From: Eutrigla gurnardus
Taxonomy: Eukaryota; Chordata; Actinopteri; Perciformes; Triglidae
Direction: 5' to 3'
Assembly: GCA_963514095.1 (NCBI GenBank)
Contig: OY741268.1
Coordinates: 2,874,001 to 2,938,000, forward strand
Length of the DNA: 64,000 nucleotides
Shown: positions 10,691 to 21,202 of the stretch, one piece after another
Position numbering within the stretch: position 1 is the first letter of the stretch
How the letters are laid out: each line of letters starts with the position of its first letter
Program-made: the position numbers and the translations under genes
The notes under the pieces: model-generated
The model's database searches: none
What the model saw: only the letters and a program-made list of their open reading frames with translations
Told to the model about the DNA's origin: nothing

Positions 10691-10785
10691 GACCTCGCAC
10701 GTGATTGGACAAGATGCCGACCTCGCACGTGATTGGACGAGGTCCCCGTGACCTCGTACGTGCTCGTCCAATCACATGCGAGGTC
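10691..10785. promoter_or_regulatory. Repeated CACGTG/CCAAT modules between divergent EnSpm genes
   Basis: GACCTCGCACGTGATTGGAC occurs exactly twice in direct orientation (10691-10710 and 10719-10738). It recurs partly at 10750-10762 and once inverted with one or two changes at 10766-10785. Each unit joins an E-box (CACGTG) to an inverted CCAAT box. The cluster sits between the start of the minus-strand gene (10602) and the first readable codons of the plus-strand transposase (10856). It could be a bidirectional promoter or internal binding sites for element proteins. Confidence 0.6.
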
Positions 10786-10855
10786 ATTGTTACACGGAAG
10801 AACTCGCGAGACGATATCTATGATATAAACAGGCACGGTGTGGCCATGAAGCTCT

Positions 10856-12876
10856 GTGATAGAAACTTTCAAAAATGCACCTTATTCAGTTGGAGCCATC
10901 TACTTGGTAATTTTGAATCTACCTCGTGAAGACCGTTTTAAGGAAGAAAATATGATTCTCGTTGGACTAATACCTGGACCAAAAGAGCCATCACTAAACA
11001 TAAATGCTTTCTTAGACCCCTTAGTTGATGAGCTTCAAGAACTTTGGCATGGCATGATTCTGGAAGACAGCTCTTTCTTAGGACATCAGGTTTACAGAGC
11101 AGCGCTGCTTTGTCTTTCATCAGATATCCCAGCAACTCGAAAATGTGGAGGCTTTGTTGGACATGGAGCATACAGAGGTAATTGAAATATTCAAACATTC
11201 TTTGCTATAATTAATAAACATTGAAATTGATCATTGAATCAGTAGAACCAATATGTAGATGTTTACATTGTTCATTTTTTAATGGATAGCAGTTGGTCTG
11301 TTTCATTGAATGTTCAAATATAAATATGTGTGTGTAACGTATTGCATTTTACTTATTTGCAGGATGCCACAAGTGTTTGAAGACGTTCAGCAAGAAAGAC
11401 TTTGGTGAAAAAATGGACTACTCAGGCTTTGAGCGATCTTCATGGGAGCCACGCACGTCAAAGGATCACAAACACTTTGCTGGACTATCCAAACGGGCAA
11501 GGACTAAGGCAGAACAGAAAAGAATTGAACGCAAATATGGAGCTAGATGGTCAGAACTTTTCCGCTTGAGTTACTATGAAGCCATCAGATTTGTCGTCAT
11601 AGATCCAATGCACAACCTTCTCCTTGGTACGGCAAGACATGTATTCAGACTGTGGACAGAACTAGGAATTTTAACAGCAAAAAGCCTTGATGAACTTCAA
11701 GCTAGAGTGGAAAAAATCAAAGTACCTTATGAGGTTGGAAGAATTCCCTTACGGATTTCATCTGGATTTACAGGATTTACAGCAGATCAGTGGAAAAACT
11801 GGACAACCATTTACTCACTGTTTTGTCTGAAGGGGCTTATCAACAACAGACACTATGACATGTGGTTTGACTTTGTGCAGGCTTGTATCATACTCTGCTC
11901 CAGAGTCATATCTATCAATAGACTGGAACTAGCAGATGGATACCTGCAGACATTTATCTCAAAATGTGTCGAACTGTTTGGCCCATTGCACTGCACCCCC
12001 AACATGCATCTGCATCTTCATTTGAAAGAGTGCATGTTGGATTACGGACCTGTTTATTCTTTTTGGTGTTTTTCATTTGAGCGTTTTAATGGAATACTGG
12101 GAAAGTTTAATAACAATAGGGCAATTGAAGTCCAGATTATAAGGCAGTTTCAGCAGAGCCAACAGCTTCATATGCCATGGACATGTGAATATGGTGCTGA
12201 ATTTGCCAGTATTTTAGGAAGACAAATGGTTGGGACTTTGTCATGCAATGACACAGCTGATATGCTTTATGTGAAGCACAGTGTGTTGGTGTCAGCAGAA
12301 AGACTTCTCTTAGAAAACTGTACAGTGGTGCCTTTGTCTCCATTCCACCAGACAATCTTGGATGAGCCTGACAGACATGCAATGTTGACAATGTATCATC
12401 AAATGTACCCTTGTGTCACTGACGTTGACTGTTTTGCCATGACATGCAAACAGGTAACATATCTGAATGTAACTTACTCAATTGATGGGTCTAGAGCAGA
12501 AAGGTCAGCATATGTATATGCTAAGTGGTGTGGAAACACTAATAGTTTTGAGGAACCCATCCTTGACCCTCTAGCAGAACTACGACCAGCCATTATAAAG
12601 CAGTTTATAGTTGTTAATGTTGTGTCAAAAGGTACTGCATTTAAACATGTTATTGCGCAAGTTTCCTGGCTTCATCCCCATCCGGACAGACATTTTTATG
12701 GAAAGCCAATAGAAGTTTGGAGCTTGCAGGGAACAGACACGTCATACCCAGCATCATTTCTGCCTGTTGAGCGCATTGCTGGGAGATGTGTGGTTAACAC
12801 ATCCACTGTGCATTTAAGCAAGACCAAAGAAAGGGTCACTGTAGTCATGCCACTATGCACAGTGGTTGAGCTCTAG
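10856..12876 (+). pseudogene. EnSpm/CACTA tnp2-type transposase, 5'-truncated, one intron
   Basis: Two exons, 10856-11177 and 11363-12876, join in phase across a 185-bp GT-AG intron, leaving 611 codons open. Motifs fit tnp2-type transposases: NAPYSVGAIYLV and IPGPKEP in exon 1; DIPA near its end; a C..C pair spanning the junction (RGCHKC); then DPMHNLLLGTARHVF, CTPNMHLHLHLKEC and FSFERFNGILGKF in exon 2. There is no ATG at the start: the first in-frame codon region follows a TGA at 10847-10849. The N-terminal region expected to contain a zinc finger and the first catalytic Asp is missing. A truncated, probably inactive transposase with an otherwise undamaged body is the simplest reading. An undetected upstream exon cannot be excluded. 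Confidence 0.8.
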
Positions 12877-13276
12877 GAGACTGTGATGTTGTTTGCATGA
12901 ATGTACATTTTACCTTTGTGGCAAAGCCTGATTAAAAGTAATTGTTGAAGCAAATTGTTTTGTGTATCTTTGAATGAAGATGAAATTAAGTTATATCTTT
13001 GAATGAAGATGAAATGAAGTTAACACCTTTCAGAAAAATGTCACCTGGGGTAAAACTCCCCCTGCTACCCTGATTTGCATTTGTATAGCTCACAGCATTT
13101 TCATTTACATGTTAAAGCCTCCCCTAGGATTACGGGGAGGGGGGTCATGGGGGGACAACTGCCAAGCAAGGCCCACGTCAATTCCCGGCAATTTACGTCA
13201 GTTTTCGGTTTTCCTGCAAATTGCCGTTTGCAGTCGTAAACCTGAACTTCCACGGCAATTTACAGGGCCGCTAACT
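12877..13276. other. EnSpm 3' non-coding region
   Basis: An ATTAAA poly(A)-like signal at 12931-12936 lies 55 bases beyond the transposase stop. A 'atctttgaatgaagatgaaat' unit is duplicated in tandem at about 12966-13018. GC-rich sequence precedes the terminal repeat. Confidence 0.6.
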
Positions 13277-13303
13277 GACGAAAATCCCACTTTTCATGCA
13301 GTG
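13277..13303 (-). repeat. EnSpm right terminal inverted repeat
   Basis: Read on the minus strand it begins CACTGCATGAAAAGTGGGAT. It is followed outward by CTA, matching the CTA left of 8624. Confidence 0.9.
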
Positions 13304-13306
13304 CTA

Positions 13307-14230
13307 GGCCTAACAAGATTCTAGCCATGGACCTTGCCTACAACCTTCTGTCGATGGCTGTGAACATGTTAGTTCTAACTGATGTATTCTCCCCACCCAG
13401 GCCATCTCTACCAGAGACCAAAAAGGCAACTACTGTGGCCCGTGTTCTGGTCCATGAGTGGTTTTACCGCTTTGGGGTCCCTGCCAGGATCCACTCAGAC
13501 CAAGGGGAGTTTCGAAGGGGCAGTGATTCAACAACTGTGTCAGCTGTGTGGTGTGGAAAAGACCCACACCACCCCTTAATCAAACCTATCCAATCCACTT
13601 TATTTATATAGCCCGATTTTAACATACACAAGGTTTCTAAAGTACTGCATATAAAACACAATCAATAGATAACACAATAGAAGCACAATAAAAAGATGAA
13701 GTACACAATGAAAAATTAAAAATGTACTTATGTGTACGTATGCACATAAAATCATAAAACCAACAGACTACATGGTGTCAGAAGCCAAAGAGAAGAGGTG
13801 GGTTTTAAGAAGAGTTTTACAATGAGACAGTAATCATCCACAAGGTAATGGACAGTGTGAACGGTTGAACAGAACATTGCATGATCTTATAAGGACCTTG
13901 TCCACTGAGCAGAAAATTAACTGGACCACATACCTGCAACAGCTCACATTTGCCTACAACACCACTGTTCACAAATCTACAAATAAGCAGCCTTACAGAT
14001 GCAAATGGCAGCAGATAAACAGGCTGATGGCAGACTGCACCAGCCTCTGAACCATTGAAATTACACCAGCTAGTTTTTCTCAGAGACCAGATCATCAGGG
14101 GCAGGAATACAATCCAAGACTACTGGAGCCCAACACCTTATTGCATCCTCAAAGTCCCTGATGGCGCAGGTCCAGAGTATACAGTGGTACCCCTGACTAA
14201 TCTACAAAAAGGTAAAGCATGTTAACAGAC
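13307..14230 (+). pseudogene. Ty3/gypsy integrase core and C-terminal remnant
   Basis: Reading recovers VLTDVFS, then ARVLVHEWFYRFGVPARIHS with the DQG that follows it in integrases. After an inserted retroposon the frame resumes at a HPQG-like site and continues LNRTLHDLIRTL, then FAYNTTVHKSTN. A C-terminal-like block follows (RDQIIRG, YTVVPL). A frameshift near 13508-13515 and further stops make it non-functional. It is the direct continuation of the fragment ending at 8623. Confidence 0.7.
13583..13830 (-). mobile_element. Short retroposon insertion with TAATCA target duplication
   Basis: TAATCA occurs immediately before (13577-13582) and after (13831-13836). Read on the minus strand, the insert ends 'gggctatataaataaagtgg' followed by a short TTG-type tail, the style of fish LINE or LINE-dependent SINE 3' ends. 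It interrupts the gypsy integrase between the conserved DQG region and the HPQG-like site. The source family was not identified. Confidence 0.65.
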
Positions 14231-14640
14231 AGTTCTTTGTGAAAAATTTGACAGGAATGCTGAGAGGACCTCTAGTATTGATGAGCAATAGCCAAAGCAG
14301 GCATCAAAACAATCCAGTACTGTCTTGGACTCACAGCCCAGCACTGGACTTCAGCCAGGCCCACTGATGGTACAGTCTAGTGTCCCAGCTTGCGAGCGAA
14401 CAAAGGGTCCAGGGCAGACAGAAATGACTCTAACTAAGGCTGTGGGCTGTAATAGGCCCTAACGACCCAGTGTGGACACAATCAAATTCCTATGGGGTTC
14501 AAGAAGAGTGTGACACATGCATTCAATTCACAACCACCACGTGTACACCCTGATTCACAGGACACTGCAACTTGCACTGCAAAGGAAAAAAAAAACATAC
14601 CAACAAGAAGTGACCACAGCCCTTAAAGCCCACCACATTG

Positions 14641-15185
14641 CAATGTGGTGTTCCCACTACCTGAATAAAGTACAATAACAACTCAGTGGGACTCACTTAG
14701 TTCAGGTTCACAGAAGGTTAAATGAGATAATGTATAAATATGGCACAGGCCGTCTGACCTTTGCACATTATAAAATACAGTGAACAATATTATAAACCAT
14801 TACGATTTACACTTAAAACACTGTATACCTGGACCGGACAGCACTGGTACATAAGTCCAGGCAAAGCAGCAGTCTGGCACTAAATCTTGCCTGGTATAGG
14901 GTTTGCATGGCTGGCTCTAGTGTGGCTCACCAGGGAAGTGGCGGAAACTGGATATTTTCCATAGAGAGTGACATTAGTGCTGTATCTTGATTGAAACAAA
15001 CTTTCGTCCTCAATCTGTGCGGCCGCAAGTCCATTTATAAAAATTAGTATATTATTGGTTTCACAGTCGTTCATTCTGTCAGCTGCTAGAGGGTGCTCCC
15101 CGAAAATGTAAGAGGCCTGTAGCCAAGTGCATGTAGTCTTGGGTTGACCACGTTGACCTCACCTCCTCTTCTAGAGGGATTAACA
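14641..15185. other. Unassigned sequence between gypsy relic and hAT relic
   Basis: No readable family. It could contain a decayed gypsy LTR, but there is no second copy in the window for comparison. Confidence 0.3.
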
Positions 15186-15392
15186 TGAGTGGCCAAAAAA
15201 GAAAACTGGACGAAGAGAACTACATTTTCCAGCCAAGATGGGAAACAGATTATCTTTTTACAGATTGCAAAGGAAAACCTATATCATATTATAAGAAAAG
15301 ATTATGATGAAGATTTGATCCTGTGGGTAATGGGGGCGGGACTAGATAAGCTTGGCTTCTCCTGCTTTCCCTTTCGGCCATGTGTATTGTGT

Positions 15393-15603
15393 GGTGGAAA
15401 TCAGTTTATGATCACCTGATGAGAAATAAGAATACAACTCCTAACAGCACTTTTAGTAATTTATTCTATAAAGAGTGCAAAACAGGCTAGCAGTCGCTAC
15501 AGACAGACTGTAAACAGACAAAGTTGAATAAGTCAAAGCCCTCGCAAACAGGGTGTCCAAGCGGACCGCATCACCGACATACAGCTTCAGAGCAAACTAG
15601 AGT
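15393..15603 (-). repeat. LTR-like direct repeat, 3' copy
   Basis: It shares TGTGGTGGAAATCAGTTTAT through GAGCAAACTA with 17841-18051. It lacks a purine-rich tract immediately upstream on the minus strand, so part of U3 may be missing or rearranged. Confidence 0.65.
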
Positions 15604-17006
15604 CATCAATTAACCTATCCCCATCCTGCATGCCTTTGGACTGTGGGAGGAAGCTGAGCATGCAAAATATGGGAAAAAGCAAGTGTTACGTCTGAGTAGG
15701 GTTTTGGTGTACGTGGCTAAACACATTTAATTTATGCAAATGGTTGAACCGCATTTGTCCTTACAACACGTTCTGTAAAATTAAAAACATCAGAAACCTA
15801 TGCCGACGGCATCACGGCACTAAATGCAACTTGTTTTGCTTAGAGCAACAATAATGACAAGTGATAAAAATAATAAGATATTATAACCGATAAGATTATT
15901 TATAACCGGGTCTGTGAGTGTCTGAGTCGGCCGGTGCGCCCCGCTGCCGAGCAAGCCGAGGCCCGACACACATCACATTTCAGTTGAGGTGGGAGGGGGA
16001 GATGCGTGCGCCGTACCTTGTGTTTATTTACGTCAACGTTTTGAAGATGCGTGACTAGACAAGCTGAATTTAGCTGAGAACGTCGACCCGAAGCAGATAA
16101 AAAGCCGGTAGTTGCTCGTACAAGGCCGTCGTTGTACACAGCAACACGTATATGATGCACGGCAAATTTAAGCTAATCGTAGTTCCGACGCTCATTGAAT
16201 ACATCACACAGCCTGCGGTGCCGTGTCCGTCTTTCACTTTTTACAAGAGGGGAGGAGTCACTGACACAGCAGAACATTCATCTGTCCAATAGAAAGGCTT
16301 CAAACAACTTTTCTGGTTCTTTCTGTACTACATACCACACTTTCTCAAAATCTCTGTCTATCCCTACGTTTACGTGCGAGGTGCAGTGTAATGACTGCTC
16401 CTGCATCCACTATGTATCACATGCTTTCTCTTTCTGTCTCTCTCTTCTCTGACTCACATTTCCACATCCCAAATGCCCCCAGTCTGCTCTGAATGGCACA
16501 ATCTTTCTCTGCTTTCTCTTGGACAGAGTTGTGTATTGAGCTGCACAAGTTATCTCCATTCTCCTCAGTTGAACCTTCAACTGTCTTAATTGATTATTAC
16601 TTACACCGCAAAGCAAAGTTATTTATAAATGGTACGATCGCAGCATATTTTCACTCTCCTTTCTGTGCAGTTGGCACAAAATTGATGTCATGTAACAGTC
16701 GTTCTGGTCTATAAACTAAGTGAACGATAAGTCTAGTCTAGACAGGCCAAAAGTCGGGGCCTGAGATAAAGAAGTCAAAGTTTAAGCCGTCAAAACTTTT
16801 AAGCTTCGAGAGTCCAAGTCAGTTTGTCATGCGCGCTAAGAGTTTTACCTCTTTCTAAGTCATTTTGGGATCCACTACCTACAGTATGACGTCATCAATT
16901 GTTTTCAGCATGGATTGAATTGCTGCAATACATTTGGGAGAGAGGAATTTGCCCCTCTTGTGATCACATGTTTTTTTTTTCCAGGCTAGCCTAGTGTCTA
17001 AAATGT

Positions 17007-17225
17007 TTAAGTAGCGCTACTGACTAGGAAAATAGGTGTGCACACACATGGAACAATAATGCCTAATTTTAATAAAGGTTCCAATATAATTTTTATACCA
17101 TCGATGGCTTCTTGTTTGAGTGGGTATTGTTTAAGGCACGGCCTATAATAAAATTTGGGGTTCACTATCAATAGTGCGGCGCCTTTCATGAGTCCCACAT
17201 CATATTTATGAGTGGCCCATAGTGA
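17007..17225 (-). pseudogene. Retrovirus-like reverse transcriptase N-terminal fragment
   Basis: A single minus-strand frame shows YRPCLKQYPL, EAIDGI and a later CTPIFLV. This spacing is characteristic of the start of the RT domain in vertebrate retrovirus-like pol genes. No palm motif, integrase or envelope segment was recognised in the rest of the element. It is a small decayed fragment with no coding capacity. Confidence 0.6.
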
Positions 17226-17840
17226 AGGAGGAACCTGGGACAGCGCAGGGTTTTCTATCCACTGGTATCAGTGAATACAAATCCGTGCTGTTCATGTACC
17301 TCCAAGAGCTCTGCTGTTCTTTACAGTACTGTTCTCATTCCTGCGGCTTTCAACACTTTACCGCTAGCGCTATATTCCCCCCTGGGATCCCTTGCTGCAA
17401 CCGGTCTGAAATCTATAAGGCCAAGACAACGCTGCAACCACGGCTCCCCGTTTCATTCTTCGCGCTTGTCTCCCCTTACAACAACGGTTGCCCATCCCTA
17501 GTTATCTGTCTCATTATTACCCGCTGTACACGTCAATGAATTACCAGGATTCACCGGCATATACTAACGAATAAATACAGGTTTAACTATGACACGTCTG
17601 TCAACAACTCTCAGTGGTTGTGAGATATACGTATTCAACAATCTTTCGCTCTGACTCTGTAGGCTGTTTTAGACAATTTAAAAATGTCTCACCGCGTTTT
17701 CTGTTGTCCTTTCAACTGGATTGGATCGGCAATCGGGGCTCCGCTGGAGGGCAGCTTCTCACCCCTTGGGGAGAAATACGGCCTCCTGTCCATCCAACGG
17801 AGTCCAGATCACACGTCCAATCCCATCCTCGTCGCCAAGT

Positions 17841-18051
17841 TTGTGGTGGAAATCAGTTTATGATCACCTGATGAGAAATAAGAATACAACTCCTAACAGC
17901 GCTTTTAGTAATTTATTCTATAAAGAGTCCAAAACAGGCTAGCAGTCGCTACAGACAGACTGTAAACAGACAAAGTCGAATAAGTCAAAGCCCTCGCAAA
18001 CAGGGTGTCCAAGCGGACCGCATCACCGACATACAGCTTCAGAGCAAACTA
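17841..18051 (-). repeat. LTR-like direct repeat, 5' copy
   Basis: It is nearly identical to 15393-15603. On the minus strand it ends ...CCACCACA, followed by the putative primer-binding site at about 17825-17838. Confidence 0.65.
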
Positions 18052-18766
18052 TCTGGCCAGATAGGGGCAGACTCCTTAAGAGTCTGACCAAGTGCAGAAT
18101 ACAGGTTACCTCATGACACTTGGAATAGTATGAGTTAAAACTACTCAAACTACTAATTATACTATAATGAACTACTAAATGAAAAATTCCCATCACATAT
18201 TGTATTATTTGAACAAAGATGAAGTGTGATGACGATTTAATTGACATGCCCGAAATGAACAAATAAATAAATTTAAAAAAAAATATGTTGAGTGTGCCTG
18301 GAAACAAAATCGGCTATGAAGAATTTCAATTTACGTCGCCACTACGCCAAGCACAAAACAAATGAGAAAGTTCACCAGAGCTACCAGAGTCGCTATCATC
18401 GCTGACCTCAAACGAAAAATACACTGTGAGCAAAGCTTTTTTTACCAGAGCCACAACTACACAGGAATCTACACTGAAGGCATCTTATGTTGTTTCCCTT
18501 GAGCTTGTGTGGCATACAGAGCCATCAGTGGGTTGATATACCTACATTATTATTATTTACAGGTTTAACGTGATTTGCATTTAGTATGGCTCAAGTTCAG
18601 AGTGTGGTGAAAATTGTGTGTTTTCTGATAAGGAAAGGTTGGTTTATTGTTTGAAAAATGTAGTTATTTAGTAGTTATGCAGTGTCTAACTCATGACCAG
18701 CAGAGGGCACATTCGGGCACATTCGCTACACTGTGTCTTCAGGGACAAGGGAAGTCTCACATGAAT

Positions 18767-18865
18767 ACGTTCAGAGAAGGAGAACACACACTTGAGTGTG
18801 AAGTTACTGCGTCTGTGTGTGGCGAACTGTGATGATAAATACATATTTTTTGCTCTTTGCAGGTA
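18767..18865 (+). repeat. Direct duplication, copy 1 (intron end of hAT relic)
   Basis: About 95 bases starting 'gaatacgttcagagaa' and ending 'tttttgctctttgcag' recur at 19328-19424 with few differences. Each copy ends with a pyrimidine-rich acceptor and AG, so the duplication copied the 3' end of an intron. Confidence 0.8.
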
Positions 18866-18982
18866 AGAAGGGAGAGTTAGGATGGTTGAATATGCTATGT
18901 GGTAGTTTACAATTCCGTTTGAACTTTATGTGGGATTGTTTATGAACGTTACTTGTTCAGCCAGAGTAACGTACTGAAAACG

Positions 18983-19020
18983 ACTACTGGCTAGTTAGCT
19001 AGTGCTAACTAGCCAGTAGT
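18983..19020. repeat. Perfect 38-bp palindrome (17-bp arms, 4-base loop)
   Basis: ACTACTGGCTAGTTAGC is followed by TAGT and then its exact inverse complement. It can form a hairpin or cruciform. It lies in the duplicated-intron region of the hAT relic. Confidence 0.9.
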
Positions 19021-19327
19021 TAGCACTGGTTGCTTAGTTACCTCGAGCGAGCGGGAGGCTGGAGAGTAAATATATGAGCCGGTCTAAAGAGCCCGGACTG
19101 CTCGTGTATAGTTCATAGATGAATAAATAAATAAATAAATAAGTTAAAATAGATACATTTGTTAACGTGACAAAGTTTGGTAAACATGATTGGCTGACTC
19201 TGTATTAGAGAAACAAGTTGATATTGAATGTACATGCTGAAACTGGTCTGGAATAGCAATGCAACAGACATGATTATTGTTTTGATGTTGGTGCAGATGT
19301 TCATACTTTATCTGTGTTAGAATATTG

Positions 19328-19424
19328 AATACGTTCAGAGAACGAGAACACACACTTGAGTGTGAAGTTACTGCGTCTGTGTGGTGAACTGTGATGATAA
19401 ATACATATTTTTTGTTCTTTGCAG
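19328..19424 (+). repeat. Direct duplication, copy 2 (intron end of hAT relic)
   Basis: This is the second copy of the 18767-18865 unit, directly preceding the coding block that continues the hAT transposase. Confidence 0.8.
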
Positions 19425-20211
19425 AACAAAATAAAAGACTTTCAAATTAAATTTGTAGTGGAGGGCAACTTCACTCTGTACCACGCTACACTTGCTAAAG
19501 CAAAGAAGCCCTTGTCTGATGGTGAAATGGTGAAGTGATGTGCAGTAGAGATGCCGAAAGCTTTTGGAGATGATAACATGGCTAAAAACTTTGAAAAGGT
19601 CTCTCTGTCCCGACGCACAGTGAGTGACCCGAAGAATTTTTGATATTCAAAATCATGTCAAGGGAAAGCTAAAAGAAGTCATGCACTTTTCCTTGGCGCT
19701 GGATAAGATTGCGGATGTGATGGATGTTAGCCAGCTACTCATCTACATACGAGCAGTTGACAGTTCATTTGAAGTGCACGAGGAGTTATTAAAACTGGTG
19801 TCTTTAATGACACTACGAAGGAACAGGAAGGAACAGGACGTTTTTAACACTGTTGAAAGTGTTGTAAGTGAGCGTGAAGGCTTTGTCTAGCTAACAGCTG
19901 TTGTTGCTGATGGTGCACCATCAATGCAAGGCAGACACACGGGATTCGCCGGGCTTCTCAGACAGAGTGGTGCTGACTGTCCACTACTGCACTGCATCAT
20001 ACATCAGGTGGGTAACGTAGGATCACGGGTAGGCATTATAGTGAAGGCCCGCCTCTCACTCAGGACCTGCACCTGGGCACAAGAACAAAAAGGGTGACAG
20101 CGACCAGAACTGGCAGCGGTAGCTGGCCACCGCCATCAATTATATGGTCAGTGTAGGAGGGACATGTAACACCTCCCCCCTTAAGAGGGTGACCTGTTGC
20201 CATCTAATGTG

Positions 20212-20424
20212 GGGGGGTTTAGCTCAGGAGGTAGAGCGGGTTGGCTGGCAACCGCAAGATTGCCGGTTCGATCCCCGGCTCCTCCTAGCTGAGTGCCTGG
20301 TGTCCCTGAGCAAGACACCTCACCCTAATTGCTCCTGATGAGCTGGTTGTCGCCCTGTGTGGTTGACTCCGCCGTCAGTGTGTGAATGTGTGAATGAATG
20401 GGTGAATGTTTTTTTTTTTTTTTT
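20212..20424 (+). mobile_element. tRNA-derived SINE
   Basis: An A-box (TAGCTCAGGAGG, 20220-20231) and a B-box (GGTTCGATCCC, 20265-20275) have tRNA spacing. They are followed by the fish SINE body 'ctcctcctagctgagtgcc...gagcaagacacc...gctcctgatgagc' and a 3' end 'gtgaatgaatgggtgaatg' with a run of 16 T. It is a retroposon rather than a tRNA gene: there is no complete acceptor stem and the unrelated body continues. A related copy lies at 48097-48370. Confidence 0.85.
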
Positions 20425-20708
20425 AGTAACATGACTATCAAAACAAAGGTTCTAAGTTGCTTCTTTTCTGCAATTTTATCTACCAGCTAAATCAATGTGA
20501 TCATAGTAGCAATAACCAAAAAACACTAAACAAAAGACTACAATATTTAACTAAGTTGGTACTGGCAATTCTAACAGTATTTCTTTTTAACACTCACATT
20601 CTCACACATTCAGACTCACAGATTCAGACTCGCAGACTCTCACACTGCGTCTCACACGTGCACCCACACACTACACGCACACACACGGGGGAACACGTTG
20701 CATGCCCC
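20425..20708. other. No recognisable gene; CA-rich end
   Basis: AT-rich then CACA/TCACAC-rich sequence (20595-20685). No family seen. Confidence 0.4.
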
Positions 20709-21195
20709 TGTAGAAGAAAACTCTTCAGGTCCAATTCTGTAGCTGGTTCAAATGAGGTTTAATCACTGACAGTGGAGAAAAGAAATTCACAGTGTATCCA
20801 TGAAGATCCAGTCTGTTGAATGGCCTGGCCGAGTTGGATTTATACAGAACATTCGAGAGAACAAAAGGGAAGGTGTCATGAGTGGGTTTGCATTGAATCA
20901 ACACATGTCTCTCTGCAGAGGAAGAGCCATCTGTTGATATCTACAAGGTGTGACCGTTCTCGGGAGAGCTAGACGATGTCACTACAGGGGTCACTCATCG
21001 GGCCTTGATCAATGTATGAAAGACAAATGTTACGGCGACAGTTCAGGAAGAGAGGAAAGATCAAAGTCTTTTCATCAAGACTGCAAGGGTTAAATTCAAT
21101 AGAAACAGCTCAGCAGGACATTTGATGTTCCCGAGAGAAAGGAACATTATATGGGGAACAAATAAGAAATGTAAGGTAACACATTTTCTTTTACA
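20709..21195 (-). mobile_element. Ty3/gypsy LTR (3' copy), 487 bp
   Basis: On the minus strand it starts TGTAAAAGAAAATGTG and ends TTCTTCTACA, with a TATAAA-like box. It is preceded by the purine tract TAGGGGG (21196-21202) directly downstream of an RNase H fragment. That order (RNase H, stop, polypurine tract, TG...CA repeat) identifies a gypsy 3' LTR. Confidence 0.7.
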
Positions 21196-21202
21196 CCCCC
21201 TA

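Larger units (their letters stand above)
8624..13303. mobile_element. EnSpm/CACTA DNA transposon, 4680 bp, with two divergent genes
   Basis: Both ends begin CACTGCATGAAAAGT when read inward, continuing GGATTTTCGTC with one mismatch, giving a 27-bp terminal inverted repeat (8624-8650 and 13277-13303). The flanks carry CTA on each side (8621-8623 and 13304-13306), the 3-bp duplication expected for this superfamily. Inside are a tnp2-type transposase on + and an intact five-exon gene on -, arranged divergently, plus subterminal repeats at the left. It is inserted within the integrase segment of a gypsy relic. Confidence 0.92.
6880..14640 (+). mobile_element. Ty3/gypsy LTR retrotransposon pol relic, interrupted by three insertions
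   Basis: Plus-strand fragments of reverse transcriptase (about 6950-7300), RNase H (about 7560-7990), integrase zinc-binding region (about 8460-8623) and integrase core and C-terminal part (13307-14230) occur in the canonical gypsy order. They are separated by a hAT MITE (7680-7874), an EnSpm/CACTA element (8624-13303) and a short retroposon (13583-13830). Each insertion has a matching target duplication, and gypsy sequence resumes directly beyond each. LTRs were not identified with confidence. The copy is old and full of stops. Confidence 0.75.
15393..18051 (-). mobile_element. Endogenous-retrovirus-like LTR element, internally reduced
   Basis: Two direct repeats of about 211 bp (15393-15603 and 17841-18051) differ at only a few positions and flank 2.2 kb. 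On the minus strand the upstream repeat is followed within three bases by a TGGCGACGAGGATGGGA segment suited to be a primer-binding site. A short RT fragment lies downstream. An AATAAA lies inside each repeat. The body is too short for gag-pol-env and carries no long open frame. Target duplications were not clear. It lies within the hAT transposase relic. Confidence 0.6.
15186..20020 (+). pseudogene. hAT transposase of the ZBED/GTF2IRD2-like type, interrupted
   Basis: The N-terminus at 15186 reads MSGQKRKLDEENYIFQPRWE followed by a truncated 'GKP' where a CxxC zinc-finger half would be expected. After the LTR element (15393-18051) the gene continues at about 18310 with NFNLRRHYAKHK (the His part of a BED-like finger) and QESTLKASYVVSLELV. 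After an intron-like stretch comes HATLAKAKKPLSDGEMVK (about 19475), MHFSLALDKIADVMDVSQLL (19680-19740), and VVADGAPSMQGRHTGF with HCIIHQ (19900-20010). Stops at about 19536, a frameshift near 19628 and loss of the C-terminal hAT dimerisation region mark it as dead. Confidence 0.65.

Noticed and set aside
15186..20020. Host gene of the GTF2IRD2 or ZBED type
   Set aside because: Stops, frameshifts, an inserted LTR element and a missing C-terminus indicate a transposon relic.
20212..20290. Possible functional tRNA gene
   Set aside because: A- and B-boxes are present, but the segment continues into a SINE body with a T-run tail and lacks a complete cloverleaf.
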